Shown here in pieces: positions 13,301 to 19,068 of a stretch of DNA of 33,876 nt; the stretch's first letter is position 1; the number at the start of each line of letters is the position of its first letter. The translations under genes and the position numbers were made by a program. The DNA comes from Streptomyces sp. CB01881. GTDB taxonomy: Bacteria > Actinomycetota > Actinomycetes > Streptomycetales > Streptomycetaceae. Where the stretch lies: NCBI RefSeq assembly GCF_002953255.1, contig NZ_CP026498.1:9525719-9559594 (forward strand). Direction: 5' to 3'. The notes under the pieces are model-generated. The model did no database searches. It was not told the DNA's origin and saw only the letters and a program-made list of their open reading frames with translations.

Positions 13301-16300
13301 GCCGCACCAGGGCCGGGCGGGCCCGGCCCGCGACGTCCACCGCCGCGGCCAGCTCCGCCACGGTCGGCGCGTCGAACAGGTCGCCCAGCCTCAGCTCCAC
13401 GCCGAGGGCCGACCGGGCCCGGGAGACCAGCCGGGTGGCCAGCAGGGAGTGCCCGCCCAGGTCGAAGAAGCTGTCGTCCAGCCCGGGCTCGGACACGCCG
13501 AGGACCTCGGCGAACAACCCGGCGAGCAGGTGCTCGGTCGCGGTGCGCGGGGCGCGGCCCGGTGCGGCGGTCTGCCGGTCGGGCGCGGGGAGGGCGCGCC
13601 GGTCGAGCTTGCCGTTCGGGGTCAGCGGCATGGCGTCCAGCGCCACGAAGGCCGACGGCACCATGTACTCCGGCAGCCGCTCCCGCAGCCGGGCCCGCAG
13701 CGCCTCCGGCCGGACGGTCTGCCCGGCCGCGGGGACGGCGTAGGCGACCAGCCGGGGCTCCTCCTCGGTGCGCACCGTGACGGCGGCCCGCGCGACCTCC
13801 GGCTGTTCGGCGAGGACGGCCTCGATCTCGCCGAGCTCCACCCGGAAGCCGCGGATCTTGACCTGGTCGTCCGTGCGCCCGAGGAACTCCAGGTTCCCCT
13901 CCACGTCCCACCGCACCAGGTCGCCGGTGCGGTACATCCTTGAGCCTCCCGGCCCGAACGGGTCCGCCACGAACCGCCCGGCGGTCAGACCCGGCCGGTT
14001 CAGGTAGCCGCGGGCCAGGCCCGCACCCGCGATGTACAGCTCACCCGGCGCACCGGCCGGCAGCGGCCGCAGGGCGCCGTCGAGCACGTACAACCGCGCG
14101 TTGGTCACCGGCCGGCCGATGACCGGCCGCGGGCTCGAACCCATGGACGCGACCACCGAGTTGACGGTGCACTCGGACGGTCCGTAGAAGTTGAGGCAGG
14201 ACACCCCCTCGGCCGCCCGCAGCTGCTCCCACAGCTGCTCGGGGACGGCCTCGCCGCCCGCCGCGACCAGCGCCGGGCGTCGCTGCGGATCGTCCAGCAG
14301 CCCGTGGGCGACCAGCACGTGGAGGTAGGAGGGGGTGGCCTCGACGAAGTCCAGCCCGCAGCGCGCGGCGTAACCGACGAAGGCGTCCGGGTCGGTCCAG
14401 GTCGCATGGTCCAGGACGTGCAGCTCGTGGCCCGCGAACAGGGCGAGCAGCTGGTTCCAGGAGGCGTCGAACGACACCGAGGTGGTCAGGGCCACCCGCA
14501 GCCGCCGCCGCTGCCCGAGCAGCGGCGGGAGGTGCACCTCCCGGTGGTCGGTGAGCAGGTTGAGCAGGCCGCCGTGGGTCGGTGCCACGCCCTTGGGCCG
14601 GCCGGTGGAACCGGAGGTGTAGATGACGTACGCCGGGTGGCGCGGGTCGACGGCCACCATCGGGTCGGCCGCCGGGCCCGCCGCCACCCGGGCGGCCGTC
14701 TCCGGGTCGTCGAGCACCAACCGGTCGACGGGCCCGGCCTCGGGCAACCGGTCCCCGCTCCGGGAGTCGGTCACCACCAGCGCCGGGCGGGCGTCGTCGA
14801 GCAGGTACGCGATCCGGGCGGCCGGGTACTCCGGGTCGACCGGGACGTACGCCGCGCCGGTCTTCAGCACCGCCAGGACCGCCACCACCAGCTCGGCCGA
14901 CCTCGGCAGGGCCACCGCCACCAGCCGCTCCGGCCCCGCACCCCGGGCGATCAGGGCGTGCGCCAGCCGGTTCGCCCGCGCGTCCAGCTCGGCGTAGGTC
15001 AGCGAGACGTCCCCGCACACCAGCGCCACGAGATCCGGAGTGGTCCGCACGTGCTCCCGGAACAGCTCCGGCAGGCTCGCGGCCGGGACCTCCGCCGCCG
15101 GTCCCGTGCCGACGGCCGCCACCTCGCGGTGCTCCCCGGCCGTGAGCAGGTCGATCCGGCCCACCACCTCGTCCGGGTCGCAGTCCGCAACCGTGTCCAG
15201 CAGGGCGAGCAGCCGCTGCTGGTGCGCGGCGAGATCGTCGTCGCCGTACGCCTCCGGGGAGCCGTGCAGCCTGAGCTGCGGAGGGTTGCCGTCGCGGTAG
15301 TCGAACACCCAGACGGCGAGGTCGGTGGTCGACCCGGACACGAAGTGGTGCACGGAGGCGGGGTGCCCGGCGAAGGTCGGCCTGGAGTTGAAGGCCATGA
15401 TGTTGACGATCAGCGGGAACGCCGTCCCGATGCCACCGGGCGCGCCGAGGTCGCGCAGCAGGTCCTCGCTGCGGTAGCGCTCGTGCGCGACGGCCGCGTC
15501 GACCTCCCGCGCGACCTGGGAGACGAGCTCGCGCCACGGCATGTCCGGGCGCACGGTCAGCCGCAGCGGCACCACGTTGGACATCGTGCCCGGTACCGAC
15601 ATCAGGTCCCGGTCGGCGAAGCGGCGGGCGGTGACGGGCATGGCGAGCACCACGTCCTGCGTGCCGCTCAGCCGGTGCGCGTAGAGCGCCGCCGCCGCGA
15701 TCACCAGCCGGGACCACCGGACACCGGCCCGGACGGCCGCCGCCCGCAACGCCTCCGGGCGCCGCAGTTCCCGCTCCCCGGCCAGGCGCAGGGCGCGGTG
15801 CGGGTCGGTCGCGGAGGCGTCGGTGAGACGGGTCGGGGCGGGCAGGTCGGCGAAGCGCTCGGTCCAGTAGGAGCGGTCGGCGGTGAAGTGGGCGGACGCG
15901 CGGTAGGCGGCGTCGCTGTCGACGAGGTCCCGCAGCGAGCCGAACGGGGACGGCGGCACGGCGCCGCCTTCGGCCAGTGCCGAGTACACGTCGCCGACCC
16001 GCTGCCGGACCATGGAGCTGCTGATCGCGTCCAGCACCAGGTGGTGGTAGTTCAGGTACCAGAGGAACTCCGTCGGCGACAGCCGGATCAGCGCGTGGCC
16101 GAACAGCGGATCACGGGCGAGGTCCAGCGGGCGCGTCAGATCCCGCTCCATCCACGCCATGGCCGCCGCACGGGGTGCGGGCTCCCCACTGAGGTCGAGG
16201 TGCGCCGGTGCCCAGTCCCAGTCCCCGCGGAGGACCTGACACGGGCCCTCGCCGTCGTCGACGAAGCTCACGTGCAGGGCGTCGACCTCGTCGACCACGC

Positions 16301-16463
16301 GGCGCAGCGCGGTCTCGAACAGTTCCGGGTCCACCGGCCCGTGGATCTCCAGGCACTCGCCGACGCGGTAGCCCGGGATCGGCGTCCGGGAGCGCTGCTC
16401 GGCCAGCCAGATCTCACGCTGGGCCGCCGTCAGGGGAAGGACGTCACCGTCGCGACGGGACAT
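564..16463 (-). CDS. Giant nonribosomal peptide synthetase (five C-A-T modules, frame broken in module 5)
   Basis: Cytoplasmic assembly-line enzyme that activates amino acids as adenylates, tethers them to carrier proteins and condenses them. The 5299-codon frame starts at ATG 16463, with GGAGG at 16471-16475 (7-nt spacer). Approximate residues: C1 8-445, A1 461-958, T1 970-1040, C2 1058-1510, A2 1516-2018, T2 2025-2095, C3 2113-2570, A3 2577-3048, T3 3056-3128, C4 3141-3590, A4 3610-4090, T4 4098-4170, C5 4183-4635, A5 from 4650. Each A domain has TSGSTG(R/N)PK and an NGK-type core lysine; each T has LGGHSLL. C2 to C5 carry HHIAGDGWS; C1 has HHLVLDA. No E, methyltransferase or TE domain is seen, and the C domains look LCL-like. 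After about codon 5043 the frame is nonsense (Arg/Pro-rich, no motifs) up to the stop at 564, while the true sequence continues in another frame. Family call is certain; product identity is unknown. Confidence 0.97.
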   Translation of the reverse strand: MSRRDGDVLPLTAAQREIWLAEQRSRTPIPGYRVGECLEIHGPVDPELFETALRRVVDEVDALHVSFVDDGEGPCQVLRGDWDWAPAHLDLSGEPAPRAAAMAWMERDLTRPLDLARDPLFGHALIRLSPTEFLWYLNYHHLVLDAISSSMVRQRVGDVYSALAEGGAVPPSPFGSLRDLVDSDAAYRASAHFTADRSYWTERFADLPAPTRLTDASATDPHRALRLAGERELRRPEALRAAAVRAGVRWSRLVIAAAALYAHRLSGTQDVVLAMPVTARRFADRDLMSVPGTMSNVVPLRLTVRPDMPWRELVSQVAREVDAAVAHERYRSEDLLRDLGAPGGIGTAFPLIVNIMAFNSRPTFAGHPASVHHFVSGSTTDLAVWVFDYRDGNPPQLRLHGSPEAYGDDDLAAHQQRLLALLDTVADCDPDEVVGRIDLLTAGEHREVAAVGTGPAAEVPAASLPELFREHVRTTPDLVALVCGDVSLTYAELDARANRLAHALIARGAGPERLVAVALPRSAELVVAVLAVLKTGAAYVPVDPEYPAARIAYLLDDARPALVVTDSRSGDRLPEAGPVDRLVLDDPETAARVAAGPAADPMVAVDPRHPAYVIYTSGSTGRPKGVAPTHGGLLNLLTDHREVHLPPLLGQRRRLRVALTTSVSFDASWNQLLALFAGHELHVLDHATWTDPDAFVGYAARCGLDFVEATPSYLHVLVAHGLLDDPQRRPALVAAGGEAVPEQLWEQLRAAEGVSCLNFYGPSECTVNSVVASMGSSPRPVIGRPVTNARLYVLDGALRPLPAGAPGELYIAGAGLARGYLNRPGLTAGRFVADPFGPGGSRMYRTGDLVRWDVEGNLEFLGRTDDQVKIRGFRVELGEIEAVLAEQPEVARAAVTVRTEEEPRLVAYAVPAAGQTVRPEALRARLRERLPEYMVPSAFVALDAMPLTPNGKLDRRALPAPDRQTAAPGRAPRTATEHLLAGLFAEVLGVSEPGLDDSFFDLGGHSLLATRLVSRARSALGVELRLGDLFDAPTVAELAAAVDVAGRARPALVRRERTETVPLSHAQRRLWFLHRMDGPSATYNMPVELRLSGGLDRRALEQALADVVERHESLRTVFPAVDGVPCQRVLDPDEAQPRLRVTETGPDALPDRLAEAARYGFDLAVEPPLRAELFETAADEHVLLLVVHHIAGDGWSMAPLSRDLTTAYAARAAGGKPEWAQLPVQYADYSLWQQELLGDDADPDSLLNGQLAYWSQELANLPEQVELPFDRPRPAAMSYRGAQVPVRIDAELHRGLRALARDGGASLFMVLQAGLAALLGKLGAGSDVPIGTPIAGRTDEAVDDLVGFFVNTLVLRTDLSGDPTFTELLGRVRSDALAAYAHQDVPFEHLVEALNPTRTLAHHPLFQTMLALQNAPLGAFDLPGLRVTTGLVPTGTAKCDLTFILAEQPAGEGLSGVLEYSTDLFDEDTAAGIVERWLRLLRAVVADPGRRIGRVDVLSAEELRALLPAEADRTGELPESSLTALFERQVRADPAAAALTDGETTLTYGELNVRANRLAHALIDRGVGPEQLVALALPRSAELVVAVLAVLKAGGAYVPVDPAYPAARIAYLLQDTRPALLVTTSRTGDLPGADRVERLPLDAVDLDGMPGTDPGVTVDPGHAAYVIHTSGSTGNPKGVVVPHRNVVRLFETTRELFRFRADDVWTLFHSYAFDFSVWELWGALLHGGRLVVVDHETSRSPGRLLELLARERVTVLNQTPSAFYQLMQADAEHPRELALRTVVFGGEALEHARLADWYERHAEDAPRLVNMYGITETTVHVTYAALGRSGTAAGQIGTALPDLRTYVLDDHLRPVAPGVAGELYVAGPGLARGYLNRPALTAGRFVADPFGPAGFRMYRSGDVVRRATDGGLRYVGRADQQVKVRGFRIELGEIEAALAAHPGLAQVAVLARQDRADDTRLVAYLVPAPGTAPSPADLRGHLAERLPQHMVPSAFVVLDALPLTTNGKLDRRALPAPDLAPAATGRAPRTPQEQILCELFAEILGTASAGVEDGFFDLGGHSLLATRLAARIRATLGVEMPLRTLFEAPTPAGLAAALVAAGPAQAALAPYRRPERIPLSFAQRRLWFLHQLEGASGNYNIPLAWRLSGPLDREALNAALTDTVARHESLRTVFPTVDGVPYQQVLDVAAVRPGPSVRRATEAELAGLLTAAQAHRFDLATELPLHAELFELAPDEHVLLLVLHHIAGDGWSLGPLAADLTAAYAARCRGEEPRREPLPVQYADYTLWQHELLGEATDSDSLFAGQAAYWTRQLAGLPEQIQLPADRTRPAVASHRGGHVRAGLDAELHRGLRELARTNGTSLFMVLQAGLAALLSRLGAGEDVPVGSLTAGRTDEAVDDLVGFFVNTLVLRTDTSGDPTFTELLGRVREAALAGYAHQDLPFEYLVEALNPSRSLSHHPLFQVMLVLQNNARAEFAPPGLRVAELELSATTSKFDLVLSLAERQAEDGSPAGIDASVQFASDLYDRGTVETMVARLVRLLTAAVADPGRRLGRLDLLSAEERRELLPAAEGRGATGSLLEAFAAQVAATPEAVALDSTDTRLTYRQLNARANRFAHSLIACGVGPEQLVAVALPRSAEFVVAVLGVLKAGAAYLPVDPAYPQSRISFMLEDARPSVVVDDPATVAGAAVAPEWPQTDPVVAVDARNAAYVIYTSGSTGRPKGVVVSHAGVPAMVAAQADRLGIGAGSRVLQFSSPSFDVSLWDVLGALSTGATLVLAPAAEPVAALTGPGLALTHATVPPSVLAALSPEAVDVPTLAVAGEACPPELVTRWAPGRRMINAYGPTETTVVATISELLTPGSGVPPIGRAVAGLRGYVLDQRLGLVAPGVTGELYLAGPGLARGYLNRPGLSAARFVACPFGPAGARMYRTGDLVRRRPDGQLEYVGRADDQVKVRGFRIELGEIETALAEHPQVGQVAVTARKDRAQDTRLVAYLVPAAGAEPRPEELRAHLRERLPDYMVPAAFVSLDALPLNTNGKLDRRALPEPEFTVSRGARAPRTSQEQVLAGLFAEVLGLPQVGLDDDFFDLGGHSLLATRLVARVRATLGRELALHTLFRSPTVAGLAAGLGGAGRARLALERAERPELVPLSSAQRRLWFLHQLEGAGPIYNIPLAWRLSGPLDPAALEAALGDVVDRHETLRTVFPAVDGVPYQQVLAAGEVRPELPVTPVDEAELPALLAGAAARGFDLAAEPPLRAEVFEQSAEEHVLLLVVHHIAGDGWSLGPLAADLATAYAARRQGEEPRWAPLPVQYADYTLWHDRLLGDLADPASPSARQSAYWTERLAGLPEQIRLPADRPRPATTSYRGGHLTVDLDPELHGALVALGREHGASVYMVLQAALASLLDKLGAGTDIPVGSLIAGRTDQALDDLVGFFVNTLVLRTDTSGDPSFAELLVRVREGALGAYAHQDLPFEHLVEALNPSRSLARQPLFQVLLALQNVPRTEFALSGLAAEIVPVRTPTAMFDLGFHLLERGGAGGSAGGIVGRVEYSTDLFDHATVEALVARWLRLLAAVVAEPDRPLSRVDVLTAEERHELLVARNDTAHPVPVTTLPALFEAQVRAVPEAEAVVFEDTAVTYRELNRRANRLAHALIARGVGPEQVVALRLPRSAELVVAVLAVLKAGAAYLPVDPDYPAARIAYMLQDARPAVVLDDLAAVTPADEQPETDPVVAVDGRHPAYVIYTSGSTGRPKAVVMPAAGLLNLLEWHHRAVGGEVGTRTAQFTAISFDVSVQEVLSALLYGKTLVVPTEEQRRSAELFAHWLDRHEVGELFAPNLVVEALAEAAEEAGLELPHLRLVAQAGEAMRLGSALRRFQARRPGRVLHNHYGPAETHVITAYPLPADPAHCPLPVPIGRPIANCRAYVLDSALRPVAPGVLGELYLAGAGLARGYLNRPGLTAGRFVADPYGPAGAQMYRTGDLVRWRADGELEFAGRVDHQVKVRGFRVEPGEIEAELTAHPGVAQVAVLAREDRIVAYVVPLAGSGATAAALSAHLRDRLPDYLVPSAFVLLDALPLTPNGKLDRAALPAPEPTGTTSGRAPRTPQEQILCELFAEVLGLPRAGVEDDFFDLGGHSLLATRLVSRVRATLGVELELRDLFRTPTPAGLAVRLAEAGAARQALLPMPRREPMPLSYGQRRLWFLQQFGAPSATYHMPLALRLSGDLDREALGAALADVMARHETLRTVFPHTAGVPHQRVMDAAEVAVPLTVRAAGAAEVPALLREAAVRGFDLTAEVPLRAELFAIAPDEHVLLVVMHHIAGDGWSLGPLSRDLATAYTSRRSGGTPDWAALPVSYADYTLWQHEILGEESDADSVFARQVGYWAEALTGLPEQLRLPVDRPRPAAASYAGDWLDVRIDAELHGSLVELARRSGASLFMVLQAGLAALYTRLGAGTDIAIGSPIAGRTDEALDELVGFFVNTLVLRTDTSGDPGFAELLGRVRETALAAYAHQDVPFEHLVEVVNPSRSLAYHPLFQTMLAVQNAPGGDFALPGLEVSGLAVPTGTSRLDLTFSLAENRRPDGTPAGLTGMVEYSTDLFDRRTVELLFTRWVRLLAEAAADPGKPIGALDVLGEEERRALLAGAEDTAREVRERGVPAMFAARAAAAPEAVALVSVDRTEVTYHQLDAMANRFAHSLIARGVRPEQLVAVALPRSVEWVVAVLGTLKAGAAYLPVDPAYPQSRIDLMLADASPVVVVDDPAAVREADGFPAGDPAVALDARHPAYVIYTSGSTGRPKGVVVGHGGVASLVVTQVERLDVGAGSRVLQFASPSFDASFWDLCSALLTGATLVLAPAEAPLEALTDHGLGITHVILPPSALGALGDAEPAAATLVVAGEACPPELVARWAPGRRMVNAYGPTETTVAATMSDPLVPGSGVPPIGRPVANTRVYVLDERLRPVPPGVPGELYVAGAGLARGYLNRPGLTAGRFVACPFGPAGARMYRTGDVVRTRADGQLEFVGRADEQVKVRGFRVEPGEVEAALAEHCRPGRRPRPGRPAHRLRRPASGHRTHPGAAARPPARPAARVPGTGRLHRAGRSAADTERQAGPPRPPRAGPHRRWHRRRPQAADPAGAAARRTLHRGARRDRGRRGRQLLRPRRALAARHPPGRAGAHRARRRGRAARPLRGADRGGPGGEARRGGPGPARPGRPAAAAGRAAVLRAAPALVPAPDGGRLRHLQHPAGAAALRDVGPGGAGAGAGRCLGPAREPAHGVPRGRRSALPAGPGPGRGPAAGADGRGR
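868..3915 (-). other. NRPS module 5 (C5-A5-T5), Phe-like, interrupted by a frameshift
   Basis: C5 carries HHIAGDGWS. The A5 pocket is D-A-W-I-V-A-A-V-A-K, 8 of 10 identical to the common Phe code, so a phenylalanine-like or other bulky hydrophobic substrate is likely. The frame is lost in the C-terminal subdomain between AALAEH and ARAVVLAQ. The core lysine (SGKLDRH) and the whole T5 domain therefore lie in another frame. As written, module 5 could not work. Confidence 0.8.
3091..3197. repeat. Second copy of the 107-nt repeat, within C5
   Basis: Partner of 12-118 and in frame here, encoding the GTDIAIGSPIAGR region. Domain-internal perfect repeats of this kind arise by module duplication or gene conversion and commonly break short-read assemblies. 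Confidence 0.95.
3950..7040 (-). other. NRPS module 4 (C4-A4-T4), predicted proline or a proline analogue
   Basis: C4 carries HHIAGDGWS. The A4 pocket is D-V-Q-L-A-A-H-V-I-K, from FDVSVQE, GELFAPN, VAQAGEA, NHYGPAETHVI. It differs from the classical proline code D-V-Q-L-I-A-H-V-V-K at two positions. The Ala at the fifth position also occurs in actinobacterial proline domains as far as I recall. Hydroxy- or methyl-proline or pipecolate remain possible. Confidence 0.85.
7080..10130 (-). other. NRPS module 3 (C3-A3-T3), bulky hydrophobic or aromatic residue
   Basis: C3 carries HHIAGDGWS. The A3 pocket by alignment to GrsA is D-V-W-T-A-A-A-V-V-K, matching 7 of 10 positions of the actinobacterial Phe-type code D-A-W-T-V-A-A-V-C-K. 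I infer a bulky hydrophobic or aromatic substrate without choosing one. A3 is very similar to A5 over the pocket region, including AGEACPPEL and WAPGRRM. Confidence 0.8.
10180..13300 (-). other. NRPS module 2 (C2-A2-T2), predicted L-Thr
   Basis: C2 carries HHIAGDGWS. The A2 pocket read against GrsA is D-F-W-N-V-G-M-V-H-K, from FDFSVWE, VLNQTPS, VVFGGEA and NMYGITETTVH. This matches the well-known threonine code. T2 has FFDLGGHSLLATRL. A threonine near the N-terminus often supplies the hydroxyl for macrolactone closure in depsipeptides; whether it does so here cannot be seen because the release domain is outside the window. Confidence 0.88.
13340..16463 (-). other. NRPS module 1 (C1-A1-T1), substrate unassigned
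   Basis: C1 differs from the other C domains: it begins LPLTAAQREIWLAEQ, as in EntF-like first condensation domains. Its active-site motif is HHLVLDA (His 140-141), with Ala in place of the usual Gly. A C domain at the very N-terminus implies an acyl or aminoacyl donor loaded elsewhere, by an acyl-CoA/ACP or another NRPS protein. The A1 pocket, aligned by eye to GrsA, reads D-A-N-E-V-A-F-V-N-K, which I cannot match to a known amino acid. A1 also contains FDASWNQLLALFAGHEL, a segment unlike the other four A domains here. Confidence 0.85.
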
Positions 16464-16470
16464 GGGGGTA

Positions 16471-16475
16471 CCTCC
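16471..16475 (-). promoter_or_regulatory. Ribosome binding site of the NRPS gene
   Basis: The minus strand reads GGAGG, 7 nt before ATG 16463. This fixes the NRPS start. The 105-nt gap to the upstream ABC gene shows no clear hairpin, so co-transcription is plausible. Confidence 0.85.
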
Positions 16476-16568
16476 GAAAGTGTGGGCAGGCGTCGTCGCA
16501 GGCGCGCCGGACCGCGCCGGACCGCGGTGGCGTCACGAAGTCGGCGGGTGGGCGCGGGTGCTGCGGGG

Positions 16569-18857
16569 TCAGGCGGCGAGTTCGCCGGCCTGGAGCTGCC
16601 AGAGGGATGCGTAGAGTCCGTGCTGGGCGAGGAGTTCGTCGTGGGTGCCCTGTTCGGCGACGATGCCGCCCTTGTCCAGGACGTAGATCCGGTCGGCGTG
16701 GCGGACCGTGGAGAGCCGGTGGGCGATGATGACCATCGTCCGGTCGGCCCCGAAGCCGCGCAGCGTGCGCTGGATCGCGGCCTCCGTCTCGTTGTCCACC
16801 GCGGAGGTCGCCTCGTCCAGGATCACGACCGGCGCGTCCTTGAGGATCGCCCGCGCCAGGGCGATCCGCTGGCGCTGGCCGCCCGAGAGCGCGGCACCGC
16901 GTTCACCGATCAGCGTGTCGTAGCCGTCCGGCAGCGTCGCGATGAAGGTGTGCGCCTCGGCCATCGCGGCCGCCTCGACCACGGCCTCGTCCGAGGCCCC
17001 GAAGCTGCCGTAGCGGATGTTGTCGGCGATGCTGCCGTCGAAGAGGAACGGGTCCTGGGCGACGAACCCCACCGCCTCCCGCAGATCACGGCGCGGCAGG
17101 TCGCGCACGTCCCGCCCGTCGAGCAGCACGGCGCCCGACCCGGCGTCCTGGAAGCGCATCAGCAGCTTGGCGACCGTCGTCTTCCCGGAGCCGGTGGCGC
17201 CGACGAGAGCGGTGGTCCGCCCGGCGGGAATGGTCAGCGAGAGATCGTCCAGGGCCGGCTGCCGCCCCGGGTAGGCGAAGGTCACCTTGTCGAGGACGAT
17301 CTCGCCCCGCACCTTCCCCGCGTCGAGCGGCTCCCCCGTGCCGCCGGCCTCGACGGGCAGGGCCCGCAGCCGCTGCACCCGGTCGTAGGCGGCCAGCGTG
17401 CGCTGGTACTGGTCGACGACGCCACCGAGCCGGCTCATCCGCAGCAACAGCATCTGGGGCAGCCCGATCAACGGACTGAACACCTCGAACCGCAGCGTGC
17501 CGTTCAGGACCGAACGGCCGCCGATCAGCAGGGTGCCCGCCATCGAGGCGGTCGTGCAGGCCCGGACGGTCTCGGCGTGGCGGATCGTGCTCCGGTCGGT
17601 CTGCCGGCTGCTCTCCTGGGCCGCCTCGCTCAGCCCGTCGATGCGTTCGGCCTCGTAGTCCTCGGTGCAGAAGCTCTTGACGGTCGCGCCGGCCTCCAGC
17701 GAGTTGACCAGCTGGCTGTGCAGCCTGGCCCGGTTCTCGCCGGAGACGGCGTAGTCGGCCGCGACCCTCTCCTGATGGTGGAGCGACAGCCAGGCGATCA
17801 CCGGGATGGGCAGGAACGCGATCCAGGCGATCTGCGGGGCCAGCAGCAGGAACGCCGGCACCAGCAGCGCCAGGCTGGTCCCCAGCTGCAGCACCTCGCT
17901 GGCCGGGCCGGCGAAGAAGGCGCCCAGCTGGCCGACGTCCTCGGTGAGCGCACCGGCCACCCGGCTGGTCCGCTCGCCCTCCAGGTGCCGCAGTTCGAGG
18001 TGCTGCACATGGGCGTACGTGCGGCTGCGCCAGTCGTGCTCGACGTCCTGGCCGAGCCCGCGCCACTGGAGGTTCGACGCGTACGACAGGCCCGCCACGG
18101 CGGCACAGGCCGCCGCCACCAGCCCGGCCAGGCCCCAGAGTTGGGCCGACGCGGTGGTCAGTCCGAGGCCGACCAGCGGTGCGGCCTCGCCCTTGATGAG
18201 CACCAGTCCCGTCCAGCCGAGGAAGGTGCCCAGCGCCATCTCCGAGACCTGGCAGGCGACCGAGAGCGCGGAGGCGCGATGGAGCCGTTTCCGGTGCGGC
18301 CCCACGATCTCCAGCAGAGGGTGGCGTCCGGCCCCGGCCCCGGCGCCCGCTCCGGAAAGGTCCCGGGTCGTCTCGACCGTCCCGTGCCAGGCCTTCCGGA
18401 CCACGGCCGCGGTCGCGGCCGCGACCCCGCCGAGCACCACCAGCTGCCTGCTCAGCACCGACCCGCGGATCAGCGCGACACCGGCCGCGACCCCGCCGCC
18501 GACGGCGAGGACGGGACGCACGACGACTCCCCGGCCCGGACGCGAGGCCGGCGCCGGCCGCCCCGGCCGGGCCGGACCCTCCGCGACCAGGGCGACCGCC
18601 CTGCGCATGATCCGGCCGACGTCCGCGGCACGCACCCGCGCGTCGTGCCGGACGAGGACCCCACCGGTGACCGGGCTGGCCTGCGCCTCGGTGATCCCGG
18701 GGACGCGGCGCAGGGCCGCGGCGAGGAGTTCGGCCGCCCGGGGCCGTCCGAGAACCAGCCTGACGTCCCAGCGCTGGCGGCCCGGAATGACCGAGCGCGG
18801 GCTCACGTCCAAATCCACGGTGCGATATCCGGCTGCGGCACCCAGCAGAGATGGCAT
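16569..18857 (-). CDS. ABC exporter (fused TMD-NBD) with N-terminal HMA-like domain
   Basis: Membrane ABC transporter half-molecule of the B/C exporter type, working as a dimer and probably exporting the NRPS product or an intermediate. About residues 28-95 (WDVRLVLGRPRAAELLAAAL, then RRVPGITEAQASPVTGGVLV) resemble the HMA_2 ferredoxin-like domain of P-type ATPases but lack the metal-binding CxxC. Two predicted helices follow (about 105-150), then the six-helix transmembrane domain. The C-terminal ATPase has GATGSGKTT, FVAQDPFLF, LSGGQRQRIALARA, VVILDEATSAVD and IIAHRLS, all intact. ATG 18857 is preferred because AGGTGA lies 8 nt upstream; an in-frame GTG at 18869 overlaps that site. It lies immediately upstream of the NRPS on the same strand. 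The HMA-ABC combination is not the usual architecture of an NRPS-cluster exporter. Confidence 0.9.
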   Translation of the reverse strand: MPSLLGAAAGYRTVDLDVSPRSVIPGRQRWDVRLVLGRPRAAELLAAALRRVPGITEAQASPVTGGVLVRHDARVRAADVGRIMRRAVALVAEGPARPGRPAPASRPGRGVVVRPVLAVGGGVAAGVALIRGSVLSRQLVVLGGVAAATAAVVRKAWHGTVETTRDLSGAGAGAGAGRHPLLEIVGPHRKRLHRASALSVACQVSEMALGTFLGWTGLVLIKGEAAPLVGLGLTTASAQLWGLAGLVAAACAAVAGLSYASNLQWRGLGQDVEHDWRSRTYAHVQHLELRHLEGERTSRVAGALTEDVGQLGAFFAGPASEVLQLGTSLALLVPAFLLLAPQIAWIAFLPIPVIAWLSLHHQERVAADYAVSGENRARLHSQLVNSLEAGATVKSFCTEDYEAERIDGLSEAAQESSRQTDRSTIRHAETVRACTTASMAGTLLIGGRSVLNGTLRFEVFSPLIGLPQMLLLRMSRLGGVVDQYQRTLAAYDRVQRLRALPVEAGGTGEPLDAGKVRGEIVLDKVTFAYPGRQPALDDLSLTIPAGRTTALVGATGSGKTTVAKLLMRFQDAGSGAVLLDGRDVRDLPRRDLREAVGFVAQDPFLFDGSIADNIRYGSFGASDEAVVEAAAMAEAHTFIATLPDGYDTLIGERGAALSGGQRQRIALARAILKDAPVVILDEATSAVDNETEAAIQRTLRGFGADRTMVIIAHRLSTVRHADRIYVLDKGGIVAEQGTHDELLAQHGLYASLWQLQAGELAA

Positions 18858-19068
18858 GTGTACGATCACCTGTTTGCGGAGGTCGCGGGTGGTCCGTCAA
18901 CGGGCGCGGCGGAATTCTGCGCCCGGCGGATTACTGCGACGGAGTGGAAAGTCTGGGACGGGGAAGTGATGCGGCCGAAAGGCCCGCGCCCGACCGCCGC
19001 ACGGACGCGTCCTCCGGGGTCGGCCGGAAGACGGGCCCAGGCGGCGGGCCGGACCGCGGATCAGGGTG

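Noticed and set aside
1..16463. Epimerisation, methyltransferase or thioesterase domains in the NRPS
   Set aside because: Every T domain is followed within about 20 residues by a C domain start (PLSxxQRRLWFL); no extra domain fits.
18872..18900. TTGACG and a 17-nt spaced hexamer as promoter of the ABC exporter
   Set aside because: The -10 hexamer (GCAAAC) is poor and the start would fall on the ribosome binding site.
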